64,000 nucleotides of DNA. Source: Apoderus coryli (lineage: Eukaryota > Arthropoda > Insecta > Coleoptera > Attelabidae). The notes beneath the pieces were generated by a model. It was given only the letters and a program-made list of their open reading frames with translations, had not been told where the DNA came from and searched no databases. This document shows, piece after piece, positions 1-11,250 of the stretch. Made by a program: the position numbers and the translations under genes. Location: the NCBI GenBank assembly GCA_911728435.2, contig OU452208.1, positions 558,001 through 622,000 on the forward strand, written 5' to 3'. Position 1 is the first letter of the stretch. Every line of letters begins with the position of its first letter.

Positions 1-2
1 AA

Positions 3-1478
3 GTGGAAATTAGTGCTTTAAAAGAAAATAAAACGTGGAAGTGTGTTAAAAGTCATAGTGAAAAAGCAATTGAGTGCAAGTGGGTGTTTAAAAAGAAGAA
101 AGATGCTAATGATAATATAGTGAAATATAAAGCTCGCTTAGTAGCTAAAGGATTTCAGCAAACTGGTATGTTTTTTGAAAATGTTTATAGTCCTGTAGCT
201 AAACTCACCTCAGTAAGAATTTTCTTAGCTGTTTCTAATTATTTGAGAATACCTGTATATCAATTAGATGTTTGCAGTGCATTTCTAAATGGCGATATTA
301 CTGGTGATGTTTACATCTCATTGCCAAAAGGTTTTAAAGAAAAGGAAGGCACTATATGCAAGCTAAGCAAATCCTTATATGGGTTAAAATGTTCACCTAA
401 AACTTGGAATGATAAACTTCATGAAGTAATGATGAAAATGTTTTTTAAACATTCAGAATACGAATACTGTTTATATATAAAAGATACTACTACCTATAAG
501 ATCTATATTTTAATATATGTGGATGATGTTTTAATAACAGGTACAAATGAAGTTGAAGTAAATAATACTATCAAGTTTCTTAAAGAAAACTTTAAAATGA
601 AACATTTAGGTGAAATTAAACATTTTTTAGGAATGGTTATTACTCAAAATATTGTTAAAGGTGAAATTTCTATAAATCAAAGCAAATATCTTGAGAACTT
701 GTTAACAAAATTTAATATGCAAAACTGTAAAGCTTCAAAGTTACCAATGGATACAAACTTTAAGCATAGTTTCTTAAAACGGGATAAATCTGAAAGTATT
801 CAAATAGAAAGAAAATGTAGAATGGCTATTGGTTCTTTAATGTATGCAATGATTTGCTCTAGACCCGATATTAGTATTTCGATAAGTATTGTTAGTAGAT
901 ATCAGTCATGTGCAAGCCAAGATTTATGGCAATCGATAAAAAGGATTCTTAGATATATTAAAGGAACTTTACATGTAAGTTTAATCTTAAAAACAAATGA
1001 TAAAATACAATACGTTATTGGTTATTGTGATTCAGACTGGGCAGGCGATGGTGTAGACAGAAAGTCAACCTCAGGTTATGTATTTAAAGTTTTTGGTTGC
1101 GTGGTATCATGGACATCACGTAAACAAACTACTGTAGCGTTATCGTCTACTGAGGCTGAATATGTAGCATTAAGCCTAGCAGTTAGTGAAGCTTGTTGGC
1201 TTCGATATTTGTTATACGATTTTAGACTATTTAATGAGTTTATTTGTGTTAATTTATACGCCGACAATCAGTCAGCTATTAAAGTCTCAAAGAATCCAGA
1301 ATTTCATAAACGTTTAAAACACGTTGATATAAAGTTTCATTTTATACGAGAGAAAATCAAAGAAAATGTTGTAAGCGTAACGTACATAAGTACTAATCAG
1401 CAACTAGCTGATATTTTTACAAAACCATTGAGTCTAACATTGTTAAAAAGGTTTTGTGAACAATTATGTTTAAATTAA
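3..1478 (+). CDS. Ty1/copia polyprotein, 3' part (reverse transcriptase and RNase H)
   Basis: This is the C-terminal 491 codons of a copia polyprotein; the 5' part lies left of the window, so the true start is not visible. Copying the element RNA into DNA needs these two domains. The reverse transcriptase shows VYQLDVCSAFLNGD (first catalytic Asp), SLYGLKCSPKTW and the YVDD box near residue 167. The RNase H follows with CDSDWAGD, SSTEAEYVA, ADNQSA and KHVDIKFHFIREK, then the usual terminal ADIFTKPL. No stop or frameshift interrupts the visible ORF. It is followed after 37 bp by a purine-rich tract and an LTR. Domain order (RT then RNase H, no integrase after) places it in copia rather than gypsy. 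Confidence 0.93.
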   Translation: MEISALKENKTWKCVKSHSEKAIECKWVFKKKKDANDNIVKYKARLVAKGFQQTGMFFENVYSPVAKLTSVRIFLAVSNYLRIPVYQLDVCSAFLNGDITGDVYISLPKGFKEKEGTICKLSKSLYGLKCSPKTWNDKLHEVMMKMFFKHSEYEYCLYIKDTTTYKIYILIYVDDVLITGTNEVEVNNTIKFLKENFKMKHLGEIKHFLGMVITQNIVKGEISINQSKYLENLLTKFNMQNCKASKLPMDTNFKHSFLKRDKSESIQIERKCRMAIGSLMYAMICSRPDISISISIVSRYQSCASQDLWQSIKRILRYIKGTLHVSLILKTNDKIQYVIGYCDSDWAGDGVDRKSTSGYVFKVFGCVVSWTSRKQTTVALSSTEAEYVALSLAVSEACWLRYLLYDFRLFNEFICVNLYADNQSAIKVSKNPEFHKRLKHVDIKFHFIREKIKENVVSVTYISTNQQLADIFTKPLSLTLLKRFCEQLCLN

Positions 1479-1515
1479 AATTACCTTTATTTAGGGATTT
1501 ACCATTGAGGGGGTG

Positions 1516-1700
1516 TGTTGAGTGTACAATGGTAAATCTGAGTTAAATAGTTTTTAGAAGTTATTGTTGGCAACGCTGTTCTGTTGACACAATAAAAAAG
1601 AAGAAGAAAAATATATAAGAGAGGTTATGTTAATGTTAAAAAATGTTTTTTGCTGTTCCATATTTAAATAAAATAAAGTATTACAAACAAATACACAACA
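1516..1700 (+). repeat. 3' LTR of the copia element
   Basis: A purine-rich tract (TTGAGGGGGTG) directly precedes TGTTGAGTG, and the segment ends in TACACAACA, so the ends form the short inverted pair TGTTG/CAACA. It contains an AATAAAATAAAG stretch usable for polyadenylation. The length of 185 bp is close to the 184 bp LTRs of the other copia element in the window. The 5' LTR is outside the window, so neither identity nor a TSD can be tested. Confidence 0.7.
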
Positions 1701-1741
1701 ATATTTTTCAATACGTTTGAGCTTCTAAGCCTTACACACGA

Positions 1742-2263
1742 CAATACATTTTGTAGAATTCCAAAAGATGAAAATTTACGACATATATGGCTTACTACGT
1801 TGTTTGTCCAACAATGCCAGGTATTTCTGGAATAAAAAAGGGAACGCAACCAGGGCAACTAAAAACTCCTATTCCATCTAATACATCCTCATCGAGCACC
1901 AGCTTACGTTCTGAAGAAGAAAGAAGAATTGGAAAACAAAGGTTTTGTTAATATAATTTGTTTAAGCTAACATTGTAATAATTGCTTTATTTACAGAATC
2001 ATACGTAATTAACGCACCGCGTTTTTCATTTTAGTTCAGAAAACCAACTGGACAACTCGAAAACAATCACGGACAGAACAACAAAGCGTCGAAGAATTGC
2101 CTCCAGTTATAGGTAATTTATTTATAGTTTTTTTCTTTAAATTTTTATTATCTTTTTTTTTCTGTTACAGCCCTCTAATGCCTCGTCAGAGCTCTGGTAC
2201 CAGCACGGATAGCAGTACAAGACGTAGAATTGTACAAAGAATTAAAACTATCCACAGTTACAG
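1742..2263 (+). pseudogene. Broken N-terminal part of a P-type (THAP9-like) transposase gene
   Basis: Just right of the copia LTR one frame reads RIPKDENLRHIWLTTL, the central part of a THAP zinc finger (FP-x-D, then a conserved Trp). Its first Cys pair is absent, presumably lost where the copia element ends at 1700. Three short Ser/Arg-rich candidate exons follow (about 1838-1942, 2034-2114 and 2170-2263), each ending at a GT and preceded by AG. Their frames cannot be confidently joined. They lie upstream of a clear P-transposase C-terminal block (2573-3496), so I infer one original gene. The THAP reading is seen; the exon assignments are inferred. Confidence 0.45.
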
Positions 2264-2572
2264 GTTAGATTGTTATAAAATATAAAGCTTAAACAACAAG
2301 GACCGTGAAAAATTCAACAAAACTGGAAATATTTACATAAAAATAACGTAAAATTGAATGTTAATGTTTGAAATGAAAGTCTAAGGCCACCTAATAATAA
2401 TAATAAGGTTAGTACCCTCTTTGGCTTTGCTTTGCTCATAGACTTATATGTACATGTACAAAATTTTTCTTGATTTAAAAGTTAGAAACTTTGGTTTTTT
2501 TAAAAACAAAAATATGTAACCAAACATTTGTTTTAATTTAAATTTAGTTTTTGTGAATTTTTAAATTTTTAG

Positions 2573-3496
2573 GTGCAGAAATGGTTGGAACAACAATCCA
2601 TCTGCACTGCAATTTATGCGTACTTTTAGGAAATTGTTACTGCAATCCAAAATCTCACCTAGAGGGGGCAATTGTAAGGTTTTAGATACAACGGCAGTTT
2701 TAACAATTTCTAGTAGCTCAAGCCAAAATAGAGAATTGAGAAGTATGTTCATAAATGATACAGTGGACGTTTCATTTTGTCGAAAGTACGGTATTGACCC
2801 TCAGGACATGAATTTATCTGATCATGATTATGATGTATTGCCATTTGTTGTGGGATTAGACGAAGTATCTGCGAATATAGTCACATACATAGCTGGCTTT
2901 GTGATTACAGTTTTGAAAAAAAAGATTAAATGTATCGACTGCATTACATCATGTACTACCACAATGGAAACAAAGGAGGAAGATTTCCAATATAAATTAA
3001 TATCCAGAAAAAATAGAGGTACTTTTTTAATTCGATATTATTTATTTCCTACTACAATATTTCTTGCTTGCTTATAGGTGGTTTACAAGTACCATCTTCA
3101 GGCTTAGTAAAAATATGTCTCAACACCGAGATAAATATCAGAAATTTATTGAGAATAACGGAAAATAAAATTCCCGTTGGCGAATTTTTCCTGGAAAAAT
3201 TTGTTATAGCTGTTAGTCAAAAGTTTTTCCATTTGATACTACACTTGTTTCCTGATTTAGAAGATCACTTGGAAGAGAACTTGCCAAATGAAGAAAACCA
3301 TAGAATTAAACTAATAAAAGAGATCGTCAATGTTTACACCAAAATAAGATTATACAACCACAAATCCAGGGCCCAGATAAACAGGACAGATGAGACACTG
3401 GGAAAAGTTGGCGGCCATTATTATAGTAGTTTTTATAGTGTTTGCCAAATGTATGAATACATGCTTGCACAATTATTACTTATTATTAATGATTAA
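2573..3496 (+). pseudogene. P-element/THAP9-like transposase, C-terminal exons
   Basis: Two exons, 2573-3018 and 3078-3496, join in phase across GT-AG (donor at 3019, acceptor at 3076-3077). Exon A opens with RNGWNNNPSALQF, the conserved block of THAP9/P transposases, and carries YIAGF followed by a CIDC cysteine pair. Exon B opens GGLQVPSSGLVKIC, the usual next block. The end holds the typical helical C-terminus and a TAA stop. No catalytic RNase-H-like domain is present upstream in usable form, so the gene is a 3' remnant of a P-type transposon or a THAP9-like gene. No flanking terminal inverted repeats were recognised. Confidence 0.75.
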
Positions 3497-3962
3497 AAAA
3501 AGTTTCAAGTAAATATGACAATACTAAATGGTATTAAATTCGTGAAAATTTGAATATTAGTTAAAAGCAAGTAAATATATGTTTTAGTAATTTTTTTATA
3601 ATTTCTTCTTTAGTAAACCCAAATATTTCACACTTCTGCCGGACCATTTAACTATTTGAAACTATTTGAAACAGCTGGTATTGTTTAGTAAATTTTTGAG
3701 GTTATGTAAAAATATGTTTATATTCTTAAATTAAAGTGATCATCTGATTATTTAATAATTTTATATTCAAATTAACGTTGCTATTTTGTTATTAGAATTT
3801 ATTATTAATAGTTTATTAATTTTGTACTTTAAATCATATATTGTTCGTAATATATAGTTACTTGTATAGGTTAGGTACATTCTAGATCTGTGGGTATATT
3901 CAGTAGTTTTTACTACTCTAGTATTTCTTCTTTATACCTATAATTAAGCTATTATAAAAAAC
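3497..3962. other. AT-rich non-coding stretch
   Basis: Very AT-rich sequence between the P-type transposase stop and the next THAP exon. I see no ORF, terminal repeat or RNA gene in it. Confidence 0.5.
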
Positions 3963-4066
3963 ATGGGATCAAAAACCGGTGGATTTTATTGTTTAGTACC
4001 TGGATGTATTTCAAGAACAGTGTTAAAGAATTGTTCATTTTTCCAATTTCCGAAAGATATTGAAAG
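3963..4066 (+). pseudogene. Orphan THAP-domain first exon
   Basis: The ATG opens MGSKTGGFYCLVPGC and continues to FFQFPKDIER, then a GT donor (GTTTGT) at 4067. This is the first half of a THAP (C2CH) DNA-binding finger: a Cys pair C-x4-C near residues 10 and 15, and the F-x-FPKD element. The second half (Trp, C-x2-H, AVPTIF) should be in the next exon, but I found none before 5225. It is probably the 5' exon of a lost P-type transposase gene. It lies downstream of the C-terminal exons at 2573-3496, so it belongs to a different copy. Confidence 0.6.
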
Positions 4067-5285
4067 GTTTGTTTACATGTACTCAGTACGTACCTATATG
4101 AAATTATACATTGGAAAGTCAAGTTTATAATAATAATTACAGCAGTTATTTTATATTATTAAAGAATTAAGATATTTTTGTTTGTTGTGGTTGTTTTTGA
4201 CATATTAGAAAATATCCCTAAATTGCGGCAACACAAGTGAGAACTACAAGTTCTCACTGATCATTATTCTATTTTTAAACATCGTAAAAAATTACTGTTT
4301 AATGAACTTAGTAAAAATGAAATACAATTTGGCCTCTTTATTAAAGTGAAAGTGTCTACTTTCTGCCATTTTTACTGCTCTTTAGTCATTGTTTAAAATG
4401 AAACAATTAATTTGAAAAGCTTTGAAATAATCCTGGTATATATAGGTAGGTATCACAACCATATTTCATGAAATATGATGGTTCAAAATGCTGAGATCGC
4501 GCTTTTTAAATAAAACATGCAGATTTAAGAGTAACTAGTAGTAGAGTATTTAAAATTATAATACATTTTATGTTATTTTCAATTTTATGCCAATAGGATG
4601 AATGATTAAATATTAAATTCAATTTTGGAAATATTATTTAGCCCTTAATGCATACACTCCATATGTTTAAAATGTAAATACAATTCAAATAATTTTTAGT
4701 TTAATTGTTGAACAAATAATATTGACGAACATCGAGAATTTGGTTTATAATCAAATAATTTTACTAAAATTTACTTTATTTTTACTTTTATTATTAACTT
4801 AGATTTCAAAATACATTATAAAACAAACAATTGAGTACCTAGTTCCAATTGATGATAATGGTACTATACACACACTATGTTTAATTATCAATTTGTCGTC
4901 AACAAAATAGGTTTGAAATTAAAAGGAATATTCCGAATTGTTGGCATTACTTTATACTCAAACGAAAAGGCAAAAGGAATAAACCCGGAAAAACTATTAT
5001 AATAATGGCGTCAAGGTCACGAGATTTAGGACACAAACATCAAAGAAATTCCGCCGGCCGTCGTATCTGATACTTTACTTTATCTGGGTCCAGGGCACTT
5101 TGGTACGCAGGGAATTAAATAAATTAATTTTATTTAATCACCAATAAAATTCAAAAAACAGTCGGAATCACACCACACCAAGAATAATAATAATAAGATA
5201 CGAGCTTGTTTAAGAAAACAATACTTATAAATACAGTGTGCCCTAGATTCGCTTCTCTATGCAGAGAAAACAGACAACAAGATCA
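4067..5285. other. Intergenic, AT-rich, no gene recognised
   Basis: This 1.2 kb has no ORF with a family match. A short imperfect repeat (GAACTACAAGTTCTCA, about 4230-4257) is the only local structure noticed. Confidence 0.4.
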
Positions 5286-6368
5286 AGGCAAGTGAGGTCG
5301 TTTGTGGGTATGGTAAACTATTATAGCAACTTCATACCCCAGGTTCGCTATGAAATTGAAGCCGTTGTACAGCCTTCTTAAGGAAAACGCTAAGTTTATA
5401 TGGACAAAAGAATGCGAACGTTCGTTTGAAAGTATCAAGAAGGAAATAGCCAGCGGTATTGCATTGATTAATTTCAATCCATCGTTACTTTTAGTATTAA
5501 CAACAAACGCATCCAATAATGCTATCACAGCAACGCTATGGCACGTGGAAAATGAGAGACTGATTGCGTGTGTCTGACGAACATTAATGCCAGCTGAAAA
5601 GAAGTACGCATGCATCCAAGGAAGCATTGGGAATCGTATATGGGGTAAGAATGTTTGAACAATATTTATGGGGAACTAAATTTACTCTCAGAACTGATCA
5701 TAAACCTTTGGTTCATATTTTTGGAGAATATAAAGGTATACCCCAAACATACGCTAGTCGTTTGCAACTCTGGGCTCTTTATTTAGCAAATTTTCAGTAT
5801 AAAATTGAGTGCATAAAAGCCAAAACTAATTGCCTATCTGATTTTTTGTCTAGGTTGTCGATAAAGGAAGGAAAAGGGCGAGATAGTGAATTTTGTTAAA
5901 ACATATCATATGTCTAGAATCGCCTACGATCCAGAACAGTGCGGTTCTCAGCCGTCTGCTGAAATCGGGCCGGTGGTTGATTGTTTGGTGGAGACGGCTA
6001 ATAAAAAGGTATTTAATAATAGCTATTTGAATACTAAAATAAATATATCTGATAACAGGTTGGCTGCTGAAGAATAAGACACGTCTTTGGTGTCACCAGC
6101 TTCAGGATCACTAGGTAATATCAGAGTCAGCATCATCAACATCAGCAGCGTAGCATCATCACCAACATCAGAAACATCATCATCATCATTGACGTCAGCA
6201 ACAACGTTAACATCCGAAGCATCATTATTGCCGTCAACAATATGAACAGCTTTTCCGGTAGCACCATCTGTAAAGTTGACATCACAACGAGCACGTAGGT
6301 CAACGAAAAGACCTGAAAGGTTTCGAGATTACGTCATAAATCTTGATGACGAAGATATTAATGTTTAA
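5286..6368 (+). pseudogene. Ty3/gypsy pol remnant (RT end, RNase H, tail)
   Basis: Readable pieces occur in several frames. RSFVGMVNYYSNFIPQ (5295-5342) is the end of a gypsy reverse transcriptase. LKPLYSLLKENAKFIWT and the RNase H region follow (5350-5577); its expected TDAS start reads TTNAS, so the first Asp is replaced. MFEQYLWGTKFTLRTDHKPLVHIF and DFLSRLS (5627-5899) form the rest of RNase H. After a CAT-rich stretch, RRSTKRPERFRDYV and a TAA at 6366-6368 match the usual end of gypsy pol. The integrase region is missing or unrecognisable. With at least two frameshifts and a large internal loss, this is a dead copy. Confidence 0.75.
6100..6240 (+). repeat. CAT/ATC-rich simple repeat
   Basis: Degenerate trinucleotide run (CATCATCAACATCAGCAGC and similar) inside the gypsy remnant. 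Replication slippage here could explain the loss of reading frame. Confidence 0.6.
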
Positions 6369-6598
6369 ATTGTTGGTCTGATTGTATTTTGTAGTATGTA
6401 TGTATTTTATTGTTGTTATATATAAACATCGTAAAATATGTAAATAGCATGTAATTGGCGTAACTGGTAAGAATATTGATTTTAATATTTAACATTTTCA
6501 TATAAAATTTCCGCAGTTAAAAATGTATAAAAAAATATTACGGTCGACGTATCAGGATTATAGGCATTATAAATAACTCATTAGAGTGAAGGGGCTAG

Positions 6599-6882
6599 TG
6601 TTCTACTAATTGTTGTATAAAGGTTATTCAAATAACATACAGATATTAAGCAAGTGAATCTCATACAATTGTACATCACTGGCGTGGGCGTTCCTAGAAA
6701 ATTCAGTAACTAAGGGAGTTGCATACCCGTCCGGGTCACTTTCTATCTGTCCGAGTTATGTATGGTTCATCCTGTATAAATATAATAAGATATTCCCACG
6801 ACGACAAGTTGCTGATCCATCATTTCCAGTAAAATAGCAAAAGTGCGATGTATCAAAAGTTACTTAGTTCTGTATAACAACA
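6599..6882 (+). repeat. Possible 3' LTR of the gypsy remnant
   Basis: A purine tract (AGTGAAGGGG) is followed by TGTTCTACTAATTG, and a possible end ...GTATAACAACA lies about 280 bp on, with TG...CA ends. No second copy is present in the window, so the boundaries are a guess from the terminal dinucleotides and the preceding pol tail. Confidence 0.3.
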
Positions 6883-7182
6883 TGTTTAATTAGAATAGAC
6901 ATAGACACGAAGAAGTAAACATTAATAATTATTATATTATATTCCCTTGCTTTTTCTAAGTTATATTTTGAGTTTTAATAAAATTTAATTAAAAGATATT
7001 TTTTAAAAACAAATTCTTTATATTCAAAAACATAAAGACCGTTCTATACGATGCGATGCGTCGTAGTGCTAACATCATAAAAATTAACAGTAAACGCGGA
7101 ACCATAAATTCTTGTACCAAATGAATATTAAACCATTAATTAAGATTCAAACAGTGATGTAAATAAAAGTATAAAACCTAAT

Positions 7183-7210
7183 AGCAAAGATTAATGTATT
7201 AATCTTTGCT
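7183..7210. repeat. Perfect 12 bp hairpin
   Basis: AGCAAAGATTAA and its exact reverse complement are separated by TGTA. No T-run follows, and a terminator role has no meaning in this context. It may be a trace of a short palindromic insertion. Confidence 0.6.
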
Positions 7211-8233
7211 AACAGTATCTAAATATATATAGAGTACACACAAGACAGCAGATAACCGCGGCGGTTACTTAAAAAATTTAATCTATTCCTCATTATAATT
7301 ATTTCACAATAAAGTTATCGATCTCTGGCTGTTTTTGTAATCACATAGTAAACAAGATAAGATGATTATGTTGATGGTTACTTTTTTTTAGTCGATCAAA
7401 TAGGAGCAAAATTCCGCCCTTAGGCGCCTAACCATATATGCTGTTTAGAAGTTCCATTGACCATGAACATTATTTTGTTTTGATATTGTACCAAATAACA
7501 GATAATAATAAAATCGCTTTTTCAAAACTTCGGAGTATTTTTATTATTTTGCAACCCATGGAAATATCGTAACATTCCAAACCTACTTTACTTTACAACC
7601 CGATTTTAGTTTTAGCATAAGAATGCAATTAGATTATATTAAAGGTTTAGTCGTAGTCTGCAAGCCTCGGAAAGACCCCTCTAAATTTCCGTTGTATGTG
7701 AAAACTATTTGGTGTCTCGAAAAAACGTTTGTTCCATATGCCGCGAGCCATTTCTTTTATAAAAAATTTAAAATAATCTATATTTGTTGTATTATAAATT
7801 TAAAAAAATCACACTGAAAACTGGCAGTGACAATTCGAAAAAAATTTTATATAAACTTTTTTTCAATTTAAATAGTACCCCTTAAAACGATACACCACTG
7901 TCAACAAGGAACATGGCGGCCTACTACATTAGCAGTTCGCGCATCTGTCAAACTCATTCTCCCACCTCTATATCTCTGATTTAGAACAATTCAACATTTG
8001 ACGTATTATGTGATAAGTGTTTTTTGTTTTGTAACATGTTTTCCAAATGAAATATTGTTTTTATTGTTATGTTACATTGTGACTGTTTTATATTGCGATT
8101 TTTCTTTTTAACATCGACCTATAGTTAGTTTTGACATCTGTTTTAGTGAGTTTTCACTTGCTTGTTTTGTCACTTTAATATTGTTTACCGGTCATTTTCA
8201 TATTTGCATGTTTGATGTTTTTGCAGCTTTGTG
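7211..8233. other. Non-coding stretch without recognisable gene
   Basis: AT-rich sequence with one short ORF (7623-7817) that has no family signature. It contains AACATGGCGGCCTACTAC near 7910, which resembles the ATGGCGG motifs near the P-type element ends. Nothing else is supported. Confidence 0.35.
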
Positions 8234-8276
8234 GTGGCTGATGATGGGATCTGAGATATCCCGAAACATGTTCCAC
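8234..8276 (+). ncRNA. Candidate hammerhead-ribozyme-like motif
   Basis: The sequence has CTGATGA (8238-8244), then a GGGAT/ATCCC stem with a 7 nt loop, then GAAA (8263-8266) followed by the palindrome ACATGT and T. GTGG before the first box can pair with CCAC (8273-8276) after the putative GTT cleavage triplet. This is the layout of a minimal type I hammerhead, which is known from Penelope-like elements and retrozymes. One extra T (8245) between box 1 and stem II departs from the consensus. No Penelope reverse transcriptase is visible nearby. Catalysis is inference only. Confidence 0.3.
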
Positions 8277-8370
8277 TTTTAGATAATAAACAGTTTGTGG
8301 AGGTGACGTTGGTATTTCTATTGCAACAAATATCTTATTGTTATGGTGGCAACCTTGCATCACAAGCATC

Positions 8371-9700
8371 CATTGAGATATAAGGAGACGCTATAAGCAT
8401 TATTTTACATTATACAGAAACGGGTGCATTGGGTGGGGCGTAAGCGCATACCAATATGGCGGATTCTCCAGAGCCGCATTAACTATTTTTGTTGACGTTT
8501 TTGCTTTTAATTTGCAGCTTGGGTTTATACTTTATTTTCAAATATTATGCAGTGTACAAAATACTTAAATATATATATATTTGATACCTAAATCCAGGAA
8601 TAAAAGACGTTAGTACTTTATGAATTATATATTAATACCCCTTAAACAAAACAATTTTATTTAAATGTTGCGCTATGCTTATCCACTTTATTTTTACTTA
8701 AATAATACATCCTGGTATTAACATATTTAGTCGCAATAGATTTGATCAGTAAATGTATATGGTTATCAAACACTGATTTGATCAAAACCGTGCACAACTA
8801 AATTAGGAAAAATATTACTATTTACAAATTCCTTTAAAACAAGGTTTATTATGAATCCTGCGGACAACTTTTCATTAGTAGCTACTACACGATTTTTTAT
8901 GATCTTTTCGGATTGGAAGCAAACGTCTAAAACATCTTTTGAAGGAATTTATAAATCCTTTTTTTGTCTTCATTTTAATAAAAGAATAACACTTTTTAAT
9001 GCATCTCGACATTCTCTGCAAATAATTTGCTTCTTTAAACTAAAAACAACAAATCCAGCAATATAAACAATAATGAATTTCGAAAATTCAGAAAATGGTC
9101 CAGGAAGATAATCATGATCTGGATAAATTATATTTGTGTACATTTCTCGTTGGTATCCAATTAATTCGAGACACATATTCTGTCCAGATATGTCTACGAG
9201 CAGGATCTTTAGGAAATCTAAAAACCAGAATATGTTTTTAACACAGAAAGTGATGAAAAAGTAGAGAGTTTGAGAGTAGAAATCAAGTAAAGGAATTTGT
9301 AAAAAAAAATAAACTACAATGCACGTATCAATTGTTCAGTGCAGAAAGAGAATGCTACCAGACCCCTATAATAATGTGTTTTAATAAGTTCGCCGAAAAA
9401 AACCCTAAATACGTCCATGTACAATGTTTACAATATTTGGTACATACCTATGAAACGTTATTTCTGATATTTCTGGTCGATTTCACTTCTACTACTGCAA
9501 CTACGCACAGCACAGGACACCATTATAGTATATTGTCAAATAACCGTCCAAAAAAACACGAAAAACTTAAATAAACTTGTAAAATACTCGTAAATAACAC
9601 TATAAACTTGAAAGCATGACAAATGATAGATATCGTATACCAATATGGCGTACCTGCACCCGCTTTTGGCCACGTTAGAGCGTCTCCCCCCACCTCAATG
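8371..9700 (-). mobile_element. Non-autonomous P-type element, copy 1
   Basis: The ends are imperfect inverted repeats: CATTGAGATATAAGGAGACG at 8371 and, inverted, CATTGAGGTGGGGGGAGACG ending at 9700. A subterminal ACCAATATGGCG occurs near both ends (about 8449 and 9640) in direct orientation. The interior encodes, on the minus strand, only the C-terminal end of a P/THAP9-like transposase. The same element recurs at 14670-16823 at high identity. The 8 bp flanks here (CAAGCATC and ATCACAGC) do not match, so this copy may have been rearranged after insertion. Confidence 0.8.
8770..9176 (-). pseudogene. P/THAP9-like transposase C-terminal fragment (copy 1)
   Basis: On the minus strand IIVYIAGFVVFSLKKQ is followed by ICRECRDAL, the same block as YIAGF...CIDC in the gene at 2573. 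After a frame change the next block reads PSKDVLDVCFQSEKII, matching the GGL-x-PS-x-x-V-x-x-IC region of THAP9-type proteins. THAP finger, coiled coil and catalytic domain are all missing. The fragment cannot mobilise itself. Confidence 0.65.
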
Positions 9701-10275
9701 ATCACAGCACATGCGTGAATAAAGAGCAACATAGCCTCTCACGAGCATACATTAAAATGCCAATGTGCCGAGCCAATCAAAATCTGTATATTATGCGCAT
9801 GCGGGATGCGGGCAATTCACCTGATGTTACTATTTTCCAAAAAAAAAAAAAACAAACATTGAAAATAATTTTTCAAATTTATGCTCTATTTTCCTCATAT
9901 ACCAATCATATTATTGTTTATTTTGTTTAAAAGAGCAATTTTCATTGCTAATATTCTATCTGTGTCGAGTTTGTTTTCTTTTAAACAGAAATTCCATTGT
10001 TGTGTAGATATGCAGACATTATTTGTTATTTAATATTTTGTGTTTAATTCTAGCAAAGTCTGTGGTTATAGCATAATTCTATGCTATGGTTTGGATCCAA
10101 ACCACGTGATTCAATATGGCGGCGTTTGGCACACAAAGTAAATTTGGGTTGGATTTACGTATAATTAGGTCGTGTTAAAAGTGCAAATTTTGGAGTCCTA
10201 TGTGCAAAATAAAATTTTTTCAGAATTTTTAAAATAGTATAGTATTCAAAAACTTTATACTAAATAACCTATATA

Positions 10276-10432
10276 ATGCCTTTAACCTGCATTGTTGTTA
10301 ATTGTGGATGTCGGGCTGATAGAGATCAAGTGTCTTTTTTTTCTGTTCCTACAGTTTTAAAGAATAAGTTTTTAATAGAAAAAAATGAATTATCTAAGAA
10401 ATGAAGAGCGCAATGGTTAGCTGCAATAAAAC
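10276..10432 (+). pseudogene. THAP-domain exon with an in-frame stop
   Basis: The ATG reads MPLTCIVVNCGCRADRD, then SFFSVP, and after a TGA at about 10402 continues in the same frame as RAQWLAAIKR. These are the first Cys pair, the F-x-x-P element and the conserved Trp of a THAP finger. The stop after ELSKK truncates it. It is a relic of a further P-type or THAP gene and lies between the two P-type element copies. Confidence 0.6.
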
Positions 10433-11080
10433 GATGGTTGAAATTATTTAACTTTTAAGATAAAACATTTTATACTAAAAAGTTTTATTAGACAATAAGT
10501 AGTATTATTTAACAATTTAAGTGTAGTTAATCAACATATTTACCTACTGCCCCATATTATATCACAAATTAAAATAAAAAATTCATAAACTACTATTATT
10601 AGGTATTCTAAAAAAGATGGGGCAGCTGCATGGTTCACTACTCGTTATAGTAAATCGTCGTGTTTTTTATACACTGAGGCGAGTTTTATCTTTTACAAAT
10701 CGGGCGACAGTTTCATCAGCATACATTAAAATGCCAACGTGCCGAGCCAATCAGAGCATTTGGGGCGGGGCTTTCCTTGGCGCGCATTTGAGTTTGAATT
10801 TAACCGCTATTCAACTTATTTTGAAACTGAAATTTAGTCGATATTTAATTGGAATGAGTTTTTCAGTAAAATAATTTAAATATTAATATGTATAAGGTAT
10901 TCGCTAAGAAAGTCTGTTGAACTTTCCTTTGTAGTAAGTATTTCTTGGTATACCTAGCTGAAAAACCTTCATTTCGTATATCGTGAAGTGGTAAAACGAG
11001 TGTCAGTTTAGTGTTCTACGCCAAAGGTTCTACTCATCGATTATATGAACATACAAATTAATACAAATACATATATATTA

Positions 11081-11250
11081 TAAGGTATGACACCAAACAA
11101 ATCTAATATCATATATAATATTATACAAGTCACAATAAGAAAAAATAGTATGTAATGTGAAAAAGTGATACAATTAAAAGGAAAGTATCTAAATTGAAAT
11201 AGTACGCAATCTGAAAAAGTAATATTAGATTTGTTTGGTGTAGAACCTTA
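11081..11250. repeat. 170 bp MITE inside the left fold-back arm
   Basis: Imperfect ~29 bp inverted termini, beginning TAAGGTATGACACCAAAC on the left with the complementary block GTTTGGTGTAGAACCTTA on the right. The interior is AT-rich and non-coding. The same unit occurs in inverted order in the right arm at 12868-13037. Confidence 0.7.

Noticed and set aside
7623..7817. 64-codon ORF as a small gene
   Set aside because: No domain, codon-use or context signal; such ORFs are expected by chance in AT-rich DNA of this size.
9701..9708. TSD for P-type copy 1
   Set aside because: ATCACAGC and CAAGCATC do not match; a partial resemblance (ATCACAAG upstream) needs a shifted end that copy 2 does not support.
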